A DNA stretch of 64,000 nt from Bradyrhizobium sp. C9 (GTDB lineage: Bacteria > Pseudomonadota > Alphaproteobacteria > Rhizobiales > Xanthobacteraceae). The translations under genes were made by a program, and so were the position numbers. The notes beneath the pieces were generated by a model. It ran no database searches, was not told the DNA's origin, and saw only the letters and a list, made by a program, of their open reading frames with translations. The stretch covers positions 1 to 64,000 of the forward strand of contig NZ_NWTG01000007.1 in assembly GCF_002532045.1 (NCBI RefSeq), read 5' to 3'. Positions 24,924 through 33,837 of the stretch are shown piece after piece. Within the stretch, counting starts at the first letter, position 1. Each line of letters starts with the position of its first letter.

Positions 24924-26519
24924 TCAGGAGTTTCCCTTAGGCGATGTACCGCTCGCCCGTTCCGTTGGGGACGCGAGCGGGCCGGAAATACTGCGTTCAA
25001 GCGTGGTGGAGGGCGTGCCGGAAGCGTCTACAATATCCCAATCGATCATTCCGGTTTCAATGTTGTCTTGGATCAGGACTACATCGGACGTCGCGTCCGA
25101 CGCGTCGTTCCGCCGCGATGCCACGCGGTGCAGCCGTGTGGCGCGCCCGGCGGTCAGGAAAATGCCGCGAAAGTCAACTTTTGCGTCGCGAGCAACGGCT
25201 TCAGCGCCACCACGCTCCGCCGGCTTCAGGAAGACCGCATCGAGTATTACCGAAATGCCCTGGCCCAATGTGTGCGCGGCATGCTCGAGCATGGTCTGGT
25301 AGACGCGGTTCGATGCTTCGGGAGTATAGGTCTCCGGCGATAATATGGCGTGCTCGGCAACGTGATGGAGCTGCTTGCGAATGACATCCGATCGCAGGAC
25401 CAGCGCGCCCGGGGGCGGCGCGATCAGATGCGCCATGTCGCGCGCCAGCACGCTCTTGCCGGTCCCGGACTTCCCGCCAACTGCAATCAGGCGGGGCGGC
25501 TCTGGCTCAATGAGGCGGCGTGCAAGCTCGAAATAGCGCTTCGCTTGGGCGTCGATTGCTTGATCGAGCCGGTGCTGCCGTGCCTTGGTGAAGAGCACGT
25601 TGGCCCGGATCGCTGCGCGCATTGATAGGAAAAGTGGCAGCAAACACAAAGCACCCGATTGCGAATCCCAGGCGGTCTGCATGTAGCTATTGAACAGCCT
25701 GTTGGCCACGATCTCTCGTCGGAAGTACAGCAGGTCCATCAGTGGAAATGCGAGGTCGTAGAGGACGTCGGTCGTCGCGATATTGGGGTCAAACTCGATC
25801 GCATCGAACAGAACGGGCTCGCCGTCGAGCAGGACGATGTTGCCGAGATGTGCATCGCCGTGACAGTAACGGACCTGCCCTGCGGCGGCGCGGCGGTGCA
25901 ACAGTTCGAGGTTGCGCGCGAGGGCCTGATGGCTCAGTTCGTGCAACCCATCAATCTCTTCCCGGGAGAGAGCTGGTGCGGCGCAAAACTGCTCCGTATT
26001 GCGATCGATGATGACAGGCAGCGAGGCAAGCCATGGGGATCCTTCGCGTCCGATTGCGGTCCGATGAGATTCGAGCAGGATGGCGGCCAGTCTCTCGCCG
26101 AGTTGCGGCTGGATTGCATCTTGCTCGGCGAGATGATCGAGCGTCTTGTTTTCATCGAAGCGAGCCATTTCGACGGCCCATTCGACAACCGGTCCAGTCC
26201 CCTCGACCGCAAGCCCATCGCGCCCACGCGTGATCGGAACCACCCTGCGATAGATGGAAGGGGCGTGGCGCTTGTTGATGGCAATTTCATCCTCGCAAGC
26301 GCGCCGCCGCTTCTCCAATGTCGAGAAGTCGAGATAGGGTAGCTTGACCGCTCGCTTGATCTTCAGGACGCGCGAAGGTTCGAGAAAGACGATCGAACAA
26401 TGGGTGTCGATCCGCTTTACCGCCGCGTTCGGTTGGCCAGACCCGGCCAGGAATGACAATACAGCGGCTTGGCCGGTCTCGCCTGTGGCCGCCTCTGGTG
26501 ATGATGCCGGCGTCATCAT
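24924..26519 (-). CDS. Aminoglycoside phosphotransferase-like domain fused to AAA/kinase P-loop domain
   Basis: A 531-residue two-part protein. The N-terminal half is an APH/Ser-Thr kinase-like fold, with the catalytic loop YCHGDAHLGNIVLLDG and the metal site LFDAIEFD. The C-terminal part starts with the P-loop VGGKSGTGKSVLA at about residue 345 and resembles small-molecule kinases. The substrate is unknown. The start ATG 26519 overlaps the alcohol dehydrogenase stop (ATGA), so both belong to one FixK-driven operon. A protein of this architecture (Rv2004c) is, from memory, in the mycobacterial DosR regulon. Confidence 0.85.
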   Translation of the reverse strand: MMTPASSPEAATGETGQAAVLSFLAGSGQPNAAVKRIDTHCSIVFLEPSRVLKIKRAVKLPYLDFSTLEKRRRACEDEIAINKRHAPSIYRRVVPITRGRDGLAVEGTGPVVEWAVEMARFDENKTLDHLAEQDAIQPQLGERLAAILLESHRTAIGREGSPWLASLPVIIDRNTEQFCAAPALSREEIDGLHELSHQALARNLELLHRRAAAGQVRYCHGDAHLGNIVLLDGEPVLFDAIEFDPNIATTDVLYDLAFPLMDLLYFRREIVANRLFNSYMQTAWDSQSGALCLLPLFLSMRAAIRANVLFTKARQHRLDQAIDAQAKRYFELARRLIEPEPPRLIAVGGKSGTGKSVLARDMAHLIAPPPGALVLRSDVIRKQLHHVAEHAILSPETYTPEASNRVYQTMLEHAAHTLGQGISVILDAVFLKPAERGGAEAVARDAKVDFRGIFLTAGRATRLHRVASRRNDASDATSDVVLIQDNIETGMIDWDIVDASGTPSTTLERSISGPLASPTERASGTSPKGNS

Positions 26520-27499
26520 GGCTTCAAGACGGCTGCGCCGACGAGCTTGCCGTCCCGCAGGCGCGCGAGTGCTTCATTCGCCTGGTCCAACGGAAAGACG
26601 GTGACGTGTGTCCGGATTCCAGCCTTTGTCGCCGTCTCGAGAAAGTCGACGCCATCTTGTCGCGTGAGGTTGGCAACGGAGACGATCTGCCGTTCACCCC
26701 AAAGGATGTCGTAGGGAAAGCTCGGGATATCCGACATGTGAATGCCGGCACAGACCACCCGTCCACCCTTTCGGAGCGTGCGCAGCGCAAGCGGGACAAG
26801 CGGCCCGGTGGGGGCATAGATGATCGCGGCATCAAGCTCGGCCGGCGGCCGATCTTCTGAAGCTCCTGCCCAGCATGCGCCGAGCGATAATGCCAAGTGC
26901 TGGGCCTCGGTGTCGCCCGCGCGGGTGAACGCGTACACATTCCGCCCTTGCCAGCGCGCCACTTGCGCCACGATATGTCCCGCCGCGCCAAAACCGTAGA
27001 TGCCGAGTTTGCGGCCGTCGCCAGCCATCACCAGGGAGCGCCAGCCGATCAGGCCGGCGCAGAGCAGCGGTGCCAGCTCCGCATCCTCGCCGTCTTCGCC
27101 GAGCGGAAAGCAGTAACCGGCGTCTGCCACCAGGTGCGTGGCAAAGCCGCCGTCCCGCGTATAGCCGGTGAATAGGGGGGCGTCGCAGAGGTTTTCCTTG
27201 CCTTCCCGACAGTAGGGACAATGCCCGCAGGTCGATCCGAGCCAGGGGACGCCGACGCGTGTGCCGAGATGCAAACCGTCCACGCTTTCACCGATCGCAT
27301 CGATACGGCCAACCACCTCATGGCCGGGAACGATCGGATAGGCGATATCGGGCAGTTCTCCGTCGACGACATGCAGGTCGGTGCGGCAAACGCCACAGGC
27401 GTTGATCTTGACGCGCACCTCACCCGGGCCGGGAATCGGATCGGGCCGCTCGGTATATTGCAGCCGCGCGCCGCGCGCGGGAAGGATCATGGCGTGCAT
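26516..27499 (-). CDS. Zinc-dependent alcohol dehydrogenase
   Basis: A 327-residue medium-chain dehydrogenase. The catalytic zinc ligands are in CGVCRTDLH and PGHEVVG, the structural zinc site is [15 protein letters not shown], and the coenzyme loop is YGFGAAGH. It interconverts alcohols and aldehydes with NAD(P)H, a redox outlet at low oxygen. I start at ATG 27499 because the alternative GTG 27538 would lie upstream of the transcript start expected from the box at 27556 (centre 63.5 bp from ATG 27499). Confidence 0.88.
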   Translation of the reverse strand: MHAMILPARGARLQYTERPDPIPGPGEVRVKINACGVCRTDLHVVDGELPDIAYPIVPGHEVVGRIDAIGESVDGLHLGTRVGVPWLGSTCGHCPYCREGKENLCDAPLFTGYTRDGGFATHLVADAGYCFPLGEDGEDAELAPLLCAGLIGWRSLVMAGDGRKLGIYGFGAAGHIVAQVARWQGRNVYAFTRAGDTEAQHLALSLGACWAGASEDRPPAELDAAIIYAPTGPLVPLALRTLRKGGRVVCAGIHMSDIPSFPYDILWGERQIVSVANLTRQDGVDFLETATKAGIRTHVTVFPLDQANEALARLRDGKLVGAAVLKP

Positions 27500-27555
27500 G
27501 ACGGCACTCGCTTGGGTCTGTGCCTTTCCTTTGATCACACGACATTGGTCCGGTT

Positions 27556-27569
27556 TTGATCCTGGTCAA
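27556..27569. promoter_or_regulatory. FixK/FNR box TTGATCCTGGTCAA shared by two divergent genes
   Basis: Exact match. It is centred 63.5 bp from the alcohol dehydrogenase start (-) and 68.5 bp from the Hsp20 start (+). One site is well placed for both promoters. Confidence 0.78.
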
Positions 27570-27630
27570 CGGCCGGGGGCTGTTCCTGACTAGCTTTGCT
27601 TCGCAAGCAACACTCAAGCAGGAGGCACTG

Positions 27631-28104
27631 ATGGCTAACGACGTGATCCCCGTAGGAACCGAGCGCGCCCTGGCGCGGCGGGAGAGCAATCCTTTCACGT
27701 TTCTGCAGCAGGAGATCGACCGGCTGTTCGACGGATTCAGCCGCAATTTCCCGACGTTCGCCGCGCCGCAGGCGATGATGCCGCGCATGGACGTCAGCGA
27801 GACCGACAAGACCGTCGAGATTTCCGCCGAGCTGCCCGGCCTCGAGACCAAGGATGTTCAGCTCAACCTTGCCGACAACACGCTCACGATCCGCGGCGAG
27901 AAGAAGAGCGAGCGCGAGGAGAAGGACAAGGACTATCACCTGATCGAGCGCAGCTTCGGCGCGTTCTCGCGGTCCGTTGCACTGCCCGAGGGGGTCAAGG
28001 CGGAAGACGTCAGCGCCGAGATCGCCAAGGGCGTGCTCAAGGTCACCGTCAAGAAGCCGGCTCCCAAGCAGAGCAGGCAGATCGACATCAAGACGGCGGC
28101 GTAG
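27631..28104 (+). CDS. Hsp20/alpha-crystallin small heat-shock protein
   Basis: A 157-residue chaperone. A disordered N-terminus is followed by the alpha-crystallin domain (about residues 50-145), containing ISAELPGLETKDVQL, LTIRGEKK and FGAFSRSVALPEGV. It holds unfolding proteins without ATP. GGAGG precedes ATG 27631. The long upstream extension runs across the FixK box and is not used. No ROSE thermometer element is evident; control by the shared box suggests low-oxygen induction, as with mycobacterial HspX. Confidence 0.92.
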   Translation: MANDVIPVGTERALARRESNPFTFLQQEIDRLFDGFSRNFPTFAAPQAMMPRMDVSETDKTVEISAELPGLETKDVQLNLADNTLTIRGEKKSEREEKDKDYHLIERSFGAFSRSVALPEGVKAEDVSAEIAKGVLKVTVKKPAPKQSRQIDIKTAA

Positions 28105-28114
28105 CCGTCTTACC

Positions 28115-28147
28115 GGGCGCGTCGCCCCGTTAGGTAGCGACGCGCCC
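28115..28147. terminator. 10-bp hairpin after hsp20
   Basis: GGGCGCGTCG (28115-28124) pairs with CGACGCGCCC (28138-28147) with a 13-nt loop, 10 bp after the hsp20 stop. No T-run follows, so it may terminate, attenuate or stabilise the 3' end before the CBS gene at 28177. Confidence 0.5.
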
Positions 28148-28176
28148 TCGAAACAGCCGTCCAAAGGGGATCAACC

Positions 28177-28653
28177 ATGTACGAGTTTCTTCAGGAAACC
28201 GTTGCGAGCAACATGACGAGATCGGTACGAAGCGTCGCTCCCGAACTGACCGTCGGCGACTTGTACCGGTTGTTCGCGAAAGACGACTATGACGCCTATC
28301 CTGTGGTCCGCGACGATGTCGTGGTCGGGTTCGTCACGAAGCTGGACGCCCTGAAGGTGTTCGCCTGTCCGGTAGATCACATGCTGCCACGTTACGACGA
28401 TCGCATGGGAACGACGGTCGACGAGATCATGTCGTCCGACGTGATCGCGGTCGAGTCGGATACAAATCTGCAGCGCGTTCTGCAGCTGATGGTTGCGCAT
28501 CGGCTCAAGAGCCTGCCCGTGATCGACAAGTATCACCACCTGGTCGGGATCATTGCTCGCGAGGATGTCATGCGGGCTCTGGCGCGCTGCACGAAGCGGC
28601 AGGCGCCTCCGCTCGTTCCCTGCGAGACTGCCCGATGTCTACGTTTGGCTTAG
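28177..28653 (+). CDS. CBS-domain protein (two CBS repeats only)
   Basis: A 158-residue CBS pair (about residues 10-70 and 82-140). It differs from the other CBS-only proteins in starting MYEFLQETVASNMTRSV. AAGGGG precedes ATG 28177. It overlaps the acyl-CoA synthetase gene by 19 bp, so the two are translationally linked. It could regulate that enzyme by sensing AMP, ADP or ATP, which is inference. Confidence 0.87.
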   Translation: MYEFLQETVASNMTRSVRSVAPELTVGDLYRLFAKDDYDAYPVVRDDVVVGFVTKLDALKVFACPVDHMLPRYDDRMGTTVDEIMSSDVIAVESDTNLQRVLQLMVAHRLKSLPVIDKYHHLVGIIAREDVMRALARCTKRQAPPLVPCETARCLRLA

Positions 28654-31406
28654 ATCGGGTTCTTTCACCTCGATCGGTCGCGCTCGTCGGTGGCAGCTCG
28701 CGTCCGTCTTCGCTCGGCCTGGCGGTGCTGATGAGTCTCAAGGCGTGCGGCTTTGCCGGCCGCATCGCCGTGGTCAACCCGAACTACACTGCAATCGACG
28801 GCGAGACTACGTCCCCGAGTATCAAGTCACTTCCATTCGTTCCGGACCTCGTTGCGATCACGGCGCCTGCGGTCGCGATTCCCGGAATCATCTCGGACGC
28901 TGCCGCGGTGGGTGTTGCCGGTGCGGTGATCCTGTCTGCCGGCCTCGGGCACGGTGCCGGCTCGCTAGCCGAGACGGTCGCGCAGACCGCGCGCCGGCAC
29001 GGCATCCGCCTGATCGGGCCGAACTGCCTCGGCGTCATGGTTCCGCACGCCAAGCTGAATGCGAGCTTTGCCGCGCATCAGCCCGCGGAAGGGCGTCTGG
29101 CTCTGATCTCGCAGTCCGGGGCCGTGGCTGCCGCGATGATCGAGTGGGCGGCAGAGCGGCGGCTCGGCTTCTCCGGCATCGTGTCGATCGGAGACCAGCT
29201 CGACGTCGATGTCGCTGATATGCTCGACTATTTCGCGCAGGACGATCACACCAACGCGATCCTGCTTTACATCGAGGCCGTCAAGGATGCGCGCAAGTTC
29301 ATGTCGGCCGCCCGTGCCGCGGCGCGGCTCAAACCGCTGATTGTCGTGAAAGCAGGCCGGATGGCGCAGGGCGCCAAGGCCGCAGCCACCCATACCGGCG
29401 CGCTGGCCGGTTCGGACGCAGTCTATGACGCGGCGTTCCGCCGGGCCGGCATGCTGCGCGTGTACGACCTTCGGGAATTGTTCGACTGCGCCGAATTGCT
29501 CGGCCGCGGCTTCGTTCCGCGCGGCAACCGGTTGTCGATCCTGACCAATGGCGGTGGGCTCGGCATCCTCGCGATCGACCGGCTCGTTGAGCTCGGGGGC
29601 GTTCCGGCGAGCTTGTCGGCGGAGACGATTGCGGCGCTCGATCGGGTCCTGCCAGAAGGCTGGTCTCGCGCCAACCCCGTCGATATCTCCGGCGACGCCG
29701 ATGCTGCCCGCTACGTGTCTGCGCTCGACGCATTGCTCGAGGACACTAACAGCGACGCCGTGCTGGTCATGAACGTGGAAACGGCGGTCGCGCCGACCGA
29801 AGGAATCGCCGAAGCGGTGGCACAATGTGTTCGTGACCGTCGGACCAGGAAGAGTGACGTTGCCGCGCTGGTGCTCGCATCGTGGGATGGTGCCGACGAG
29901 CGCACCGCGGCTACCTTCGAAGCTGCCCGCGTCCCGCATTTTCCCACCGAAGATGACGCGGTGCGCGCTTTCATGTACTTGGTGAGATATCGCGAGGCCT
30001 CCATCGCACTGGCCGCAACTCCGCCCAGTATCGCCGCGACGCTTGCTCCGGAGACGGCGGTGGCGCGGCGCGTGATCGCGAAGGCGCTGTCCGAGGGGCG
30101 GGGATGGCTCGACCCGGCCGAGGTCGTCGCCCTGTTTGAGGCTTACGATATTCCGATTGTTCCGACCGTTGTGGCCCGTGATGCCGACGAAGCCGCGGAC
30201 AAGGCCGCGCCTTTTCTTGCACCAGGGCTTGCCGTAGCGGTGAAGCTGTTCTCCCGCGACATCAGGCACAAGTCGGACATCGGCGGTGTCATTCTCGGCT
30301 TGCGGACTCGCGAAAGCGTCGCACAGGCGGCCAGGACGGTGCTCGCGCGCGCCCGGGCAGCGCGGCCGGATGCCGTCCTGCAAGGCGTGACGATCCAGCC
30401 GATGATCGAGCGGCGCGCGGCACGCGAATTGCTCCTCGGCATTGCCGACGATCCGACCTTCGGTCCCGTGATCGTGTTTGGCCGCGGCGGAACCGCCGTC
30501 GAAGTAATCAACGACAAGGCGCTGGCGCTGCCGCCGCTCGACATGAACCTGGCGCGCGACCTCGTCGGGCGTACCCGGGTCTCGCGGCTGCTTGCGGCCT
30601 ACCGCGATGTGTCCGCCGTGCCGGCCGAAGCGGTGCCGCTTACCCTCGTCAAGCTGGCGCAGATGGCGGCCGATATTCCGGAGGTCGCCGAGCTCGACAT
30701 CAATCCGCTGCTCGCGGACGAGACCGGTGTGCTGGCGCTCGACGCGCGCGTGGCGATCCGCAAGCCCGCGCGGCTGTTTGCCGGTCAGACGCGGCTCGCG
30801 GTGCGGCCCTACCCATCGCAATGGGAAGGAGAGCTTGCCCTGAAGGACGGCTCGCGCGTCGTGGTCCGGCCGCTTCGGCCGGAAGATGAGCCGATGGTCG
30901 AGAGCTTCTTCAGGAGAGTGACAGCCGAGGATCTCAGGCTTCGCTTTTTCCAGGCAATGAAGAATTTTTCGCACGCGTTCATTGCGCGGCTGACCCAGCT
31001 CGACTACGCGCGTGCGATGGCCTTTGCGGCGCTGGATCCGAGCACCGGCGCCATGGTGGGCGCAGTCCAGCTCCATTCGGACTCGCTCTACGAGAATGCC
31101 GAATACGCTATCCTGCTGCAGTCCGACCTCAAGGGTAAAGGGCTTGGATGGGCGTTGATGCAGCTCCTGATCCATTATGCGAGGTCAGAAGGACTGAAGC
31201 GGCTGTCCGGCGAGGTGCTGGCCGAGAACACCACCATGTTGTGCATGTGCCATGAGATCGGGTTCACCGCGGCCACAGAGCCGACCGACCACAGGATCGT
31301 CAATGTTGTCCTCGACCTCTCCCTTCCGGTGGTAGATGCCTTGGGCGCCGACATCCTGATCCGGCGCAGTCGTGATCAAAGCGGCGTGACGGCAACGACA
31401 CGATAG
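28635..31406 (+). CDS. ADP-forming acyl-CoA synthetase fused to GNAT acetyltransferase (PatZ-like)
   Basis: A 923-residue protein. An NDP-forming acyl-CoA synthetase part spans about residues 1-700: CoA-binding PRSVALVGGSSRPSSLG, GPNCLGVM, and an ATP-grasp region with VKLFSRDIRHKSDIGGV. A GNAT domain spans about 735-900 with LLQSDLKGKGLGWALM for acetyl-CoA binding. Such fusions either acetylate lysines of metabolic enzymes such as Acs, or make acetate with ATP. An acs gene ends this window's left edge. It overlaps the CBS gene at 28177. Confidence 0.88.
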   Translation: MSTFGLDRVLSPRSVALVGGSSRPSSLGLAVLMSLKACGFAGRIAVVNPNYTAIDGETTSPSIKSLPFVPDLVAITAPAVAIPGIISDAAAVGVAGAVILSAGLGHGAGSLAETVAQTARRHGIRLIGPNCLGVMVPHAKLNASFAAHQPAEGRLALISQSGAVAAAMIEWAAERRLGFSGIVSIGDQLDVDVADMLDYFAQDDHTNAILLYIEAVKDARKFMSAARAAARLKPLIVVKAGRMAQGAKAAATHTGALAGSDAVYDAAFRRAGMLRVYDLRELFDCAELLGRGFVPRGNRLSILTNGGGLGILAIDRLVELGGVPASLSAETIAALDRVLPEGWSRANPVDISGDADAARYVSALDALLEDTNSDAVLVMNVETAVAPTEGIAEAVAQCVRDRRTRKSDVAALVLASWDGADERTAATFEAARVPHFPTEDDAVRAFMYLVRYREASIALAATPPSIAATLAPETAVARRVIAKALSEGRGWLDPAEVVALFEAYDIPIVPTVVARDADEAADKAAPFLAPGLAVAVKLFSRDIRHKSDIGGVILGLRTRESVAQAARTVLARARAARPDAVLQGVTIQPMIERRAARELLLGIADDPTFGPVIVFGRGGTAVEVINDKALALPPLDMNLARDLVGRTRVSRLLAAYRDVSAVPAEAVPLTLVKLAQMAADIPEVAELDINPLLADETGVLALDARVAIRKPARLFAGQTRLAVRPYPSQWEGELALKDGSRVVVRPLRPEDEPMVESFFRRVTAEDLRLRFFQAMKNFSHAFIARLTQLDYARAMAFAALDPSTGAMVGAVQLHSDSLYENAEYAILLQSDLKGKGLGWALMQLLIHYARSEGLKRLSGEVLAENTTMLCMCHEIGFTAATEPTDHRIVNVVLDLSLPVVDALGADILIRRSRDQSGVTATTR

Positions 31407-31786
31407 GGATGCATGCCGTCCGCCTCGCGGACGGAGACATACTCGCCGAGCCGGAAGCGCTCATTACCGAAATGATAGCCGGCTTCATCGGCTGTCGAAC
31501 CAGTCACGTCGTAGTGGAAGCGCCAGTTGCCGCCCTGACCATGAACGAGGTGACCGAGCTGATTGTCTTCCGCGGGGCGCTGACGAACGACGCGGCAAGC
31601 CTCGCGGTGGGCTTTCCAGGCTTCGACATCGATCCGCGACGCCGTGTCGAGCGGGGCGACGATGATATAGCCGATCGCGGACGCACCCTCGGGGTGATCA
31701 TGCTCGCGCGCGCGTTCGAGCCGAACCTGCCTGAACGAGTGCGGCAACGCAGTGTTTCGCAGAGGCGTGAAGGCGGCGCGATTCAT
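31376..31786 (-). CDS. Conserved hypothetical protein, FixK-box controlled
   Basis: A 136-residue soluble protein starting MNRAAFTPLR with GGGAG before ATG 31786. It has a central HPEGASAIGYIIVAPLD segment and a YHFGNERFRLGEYVSV strand near the C-terminus. I do not know the family. It overlaps the end of the convergent synthetase gene by 31 bp. The box at 31860 is centred 80.5 bp upstream. Confidence 0.7.
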   Translation of the reverse strand: MNRAAFTPLRNTALPHSFRQVRLERAREHDHPEGASAIGYIIVAPLDTASRIDVEAWKAHREACRVVRQRPAEDNQLGHLVHGQGGNWRFHYDVTGSTADEAGYHFGNERFRLGEYVSVREADGMHPYRVVAVTPL

Positions 31787-31859
31787 CGAAAATCTCCCTG
31801 AACATGCCCGAGGCTGTCGGGCAACCTGTTCAATTCTAGTGGCTCGGCTCGCTAAGCCG

Positions 31860-31873
31860 TTGATTTGGGTCAA
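31860..31873. promoter_or_regulatory. FixK/FNR box TTGATTTGGGTCAA between divergent genes
   Basis: Exact match. It is 80.5 bp from the minus-strand start (31786) and 102.5 bp from the plus-strand permease start (31969), so it could serve both. Confidence 0.68.
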
Positions 31874-31968
31874 GCGCATGTCTGGGGGGCGCGGTGAGGC
31901 TGGTTGCGCTGGGTCAAACACAGCCGTCTCCAGCAGCCTAAGGTGAACTGCAAATTGGAGTCCGAATC

Positions 31969-33081
31969 TTGCTCAACGCCCCGGCCCTGACAGCGAATAC
32001 GGAAGATCCGCGCGTGCTGACCGCACGTGGAGCCTGGAACGTTGCCAACGTCGAAGCGCTGGAGCGGCTGTGTGCGAACGCCACGCGTGCCGATATCGGC
32101 TCGATCGATGTACGTCGCGTCACCGCGCTCGATACCGTCGGGGCTTGGCTTCTTGAAAGGCTGGCCCGTGGCGGTGCGACCAGGGCAGCACTCACCGGTG
32201 CCGACGGTCCATATGGCGACCTGCTCGAAGAGGTACGAGGACTGAACCGTTCCGGCCCCGCCGAACGCAGATCGGTCAACCCCGTGCGGCAGAAGCTTGA
32301 TCAGCTCGGCCGCAGCAGCCGGCGGCTGGCGTCGGATTCGGCGGCATTCCTGCATATGCTCGGCGCCTTCAGCGCAGCGCTGCTCGGCATTCTCAGGCAT
32401 CCGCGATCGTTCCGACTGACGTCGACCGTCTATCAGCTCGGTCGGGTGGGCTGGCAAGCGGTGCCGATCATGGCGCTGATCACGTTCCTGATCGGCGCCA
32501 TCATTGCTCAGCAGGGCATCTTCCATTTCCGCCGCTTCGGCGCGGAATCGTATGTCGTCGACATGGTTGGCATCCTCGTGCTGCGCGAGATCGGCGTGCT
32601 GATCGTGGCCATCATGGTGGCCGGACGCTCTGGCAGCGCCTATACCGCCGAGATCGGCGCGATGAAGATGCGCGAGGAGATCGACGCGCTCAGCACCATG
32701 GGGCTCGATCCTGTCGCAGTCCTGATCCTGCCGCGAATCCTGGCACTGGTGGTGGCGTTACCGATCCTCGCCTTTCTCGGCTCGCTCGCGGCGCTCTATG
32801 GCGGCGGGCTCATCGCCTGGCTCTATGGCGGCATGAGTCCGGCGATCTTCATCGCACGCCTGCACGACGCGGTTTCTATCACTCATTTCGAGGTCGGCAT
32901 CACCAAAGCGCCATTCATGGCACTCGTGATCGGGCTGGTCGCGGCGGTGGAAGGATTGAGCGTCAAGGGCAGCGCGGAGTCGCTGGGACAGCAGACGACA
33001 GCCTCGGTCGTAAAATCGATCTTCCTGGTGATCGTGCTCGACGGGTTGTTCGCGGTCTTCTTCGCTTCGATCGGGATGTGA
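31969..33081 (+). CDS. MlaE-type ABC permease with N-terminal STAS domain
   Basis: A 370-residue inner-membrane permease of the lipid (Mla/Mkl) transport family. An N-terminal STAS-like region (about residues 1-100, with SIDVRRVTALDTVGAWLLE) is fused to the MlaE domain (about 125-370, with VLREIGVLIVAIMVAGRSGSA split across a helix turn). It acts with the ATPase and MCE protein that follow, moving phospholipids between the membranes. Start TTG 31969 follows GGAG. It is possibly induced from the box at 31860. Confidence 0.88.
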   Translation: MLNAPALTANTEDPRVLTARGAWNVANVEALERLCANATRADIGSIDVRRVTALDTVGAWLLERLARGGATRAALTGADGPYGDLLEEVRGLNRSGPAERRSVNPVRQKLDQLGRSSRRLASDSAAFLHMLGAFSAALLGILRHPRSFRLTSTVYQLGRVGWQAVPIMALITFLIGAIIAQQGIFHFRRFGAESYVVDMVGILVLREIGVLIVAIMVAGRSGSAYTAEIGAMKMREEIDALSTMGLDPVAVLILPRILALVVALPILAFLGSLAALYGGGLIAWLYGGMSPAIFIARLHDAVSITHFEVGITKAPFMALVIGLVAAVEGLSVKGSAESLGQQTTASVVKSIFLVIVLDGLFAVFFASIGM

Positions 33082-33083
33082 CC

Positions 33084-33821
33084 ATGGCCGACACGCCAGC
33101 GATCCATATCCGCGACCTCGTGGTCGGCTTCGGCAAGAAGATCATCCTCGATCATCTCGATCTCGACGTGAACGACGGCGAAATTCTCGGCCTCGTGGGC
33201 GCGTCCGGCGGCGGAAAGTCGGTGCTGATGCGGACATTGGTCGGCCTGCTTCCGAAGCGGAGCGGGCAGATCGATTTCGCGGGCGACAGCGATGACGAAC
33301 GCCGCTGGGGCGTCCTGTTTCAGCAGGGAGCGCTGTTCTCGGCCTTGACCGCTCGCCAGAATATCCAGTTTCCGCTGCGCGAGCGCGCGCGGCTGTCGCC
33401 AGGGCTGCTGGACGAAATTGCGGACGCGAAGCTCGAGATGGTCGGCCTTACGCGCGAAGACGGGGACAAGTATCCGTCCGAGCTCTCGGGCGGCATGACC
33501 AAGCGGGTTGCGCTCGCGCGGGCACTGGCGCTCGACCCCTCGCTGTTGTTTCTCGATGAGCCGACGTCCGGTCTCGATCCCATCGCTGCGGGCGAATTCG
33601 ATACCTTGATCCGGACGCTGCATCGGACGCTGCGTTTCACCGTGTTCATGGTGACGCACGACCTGAATAGCCTGCAAGCCATCTGCGATCGCGTCGCCGC
33701 GCTCGCCGACGGCAGGATCGCGGCCATCGGGCGGCTGTCATCGGTGCTCAAGTCCGATCATCCCTGGGTCCAGGCGTATTTTCACGGAGCCCGGGCGCAG
33801 AAGCTGGGCCTCGGCAACTAG
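33084..33821 (+). CDS. MlaF-type ABC transporter ATPase
   Basis: A 245-residue ATPase of the lipid transporter. Walker A is GASGGGKS near residue 40, the signature is LSGGMTKRVALARA, and Walker B is LLFLDEPTSGLDP. The H-loop VTHDLNS follows. I use ATG 33084; the GTG 33078 overlaps the permease stop and is equally possible. It is translated directly after the permease. Confidence 0.9.
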   Translation: MADTPAIHIRDLVVGFGKKIILDHLDLDVNDGEILGLVGASGGGKSVLMRTLVGLLPKRSGQIDFAGDSDDERRWGVLFQQGALFSALTARQNIQFPLRERARLSPGLLDEIADAKLEMVGLTREDGDKYPSELSGGMTKRVALARALALDPSLLFLDEPTSGLDPIAAGEFDTLIRTLHRTLRFTVFMVTHDLNSLQAICDRVAALADGRIAAIGRLSSVLKSDHPWVQAYFHGARAQKLGLGN

Positions 33822-33837
33822 GCAGAGAGAGACGCAA

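Noticed and set aside
26516..27538. GTG 27538 as start of alcohol dehydrogenase
   Set aside because: It is only about 17 bp from the box, upstream of the transcript start expected for class II activation; ATG 27499 fits.
28965..31175. Minus-strand ORF of 736 codons opposite the acyl-CoA synthetase
   Set aside because: Antisense shadow with no recognisable motif.
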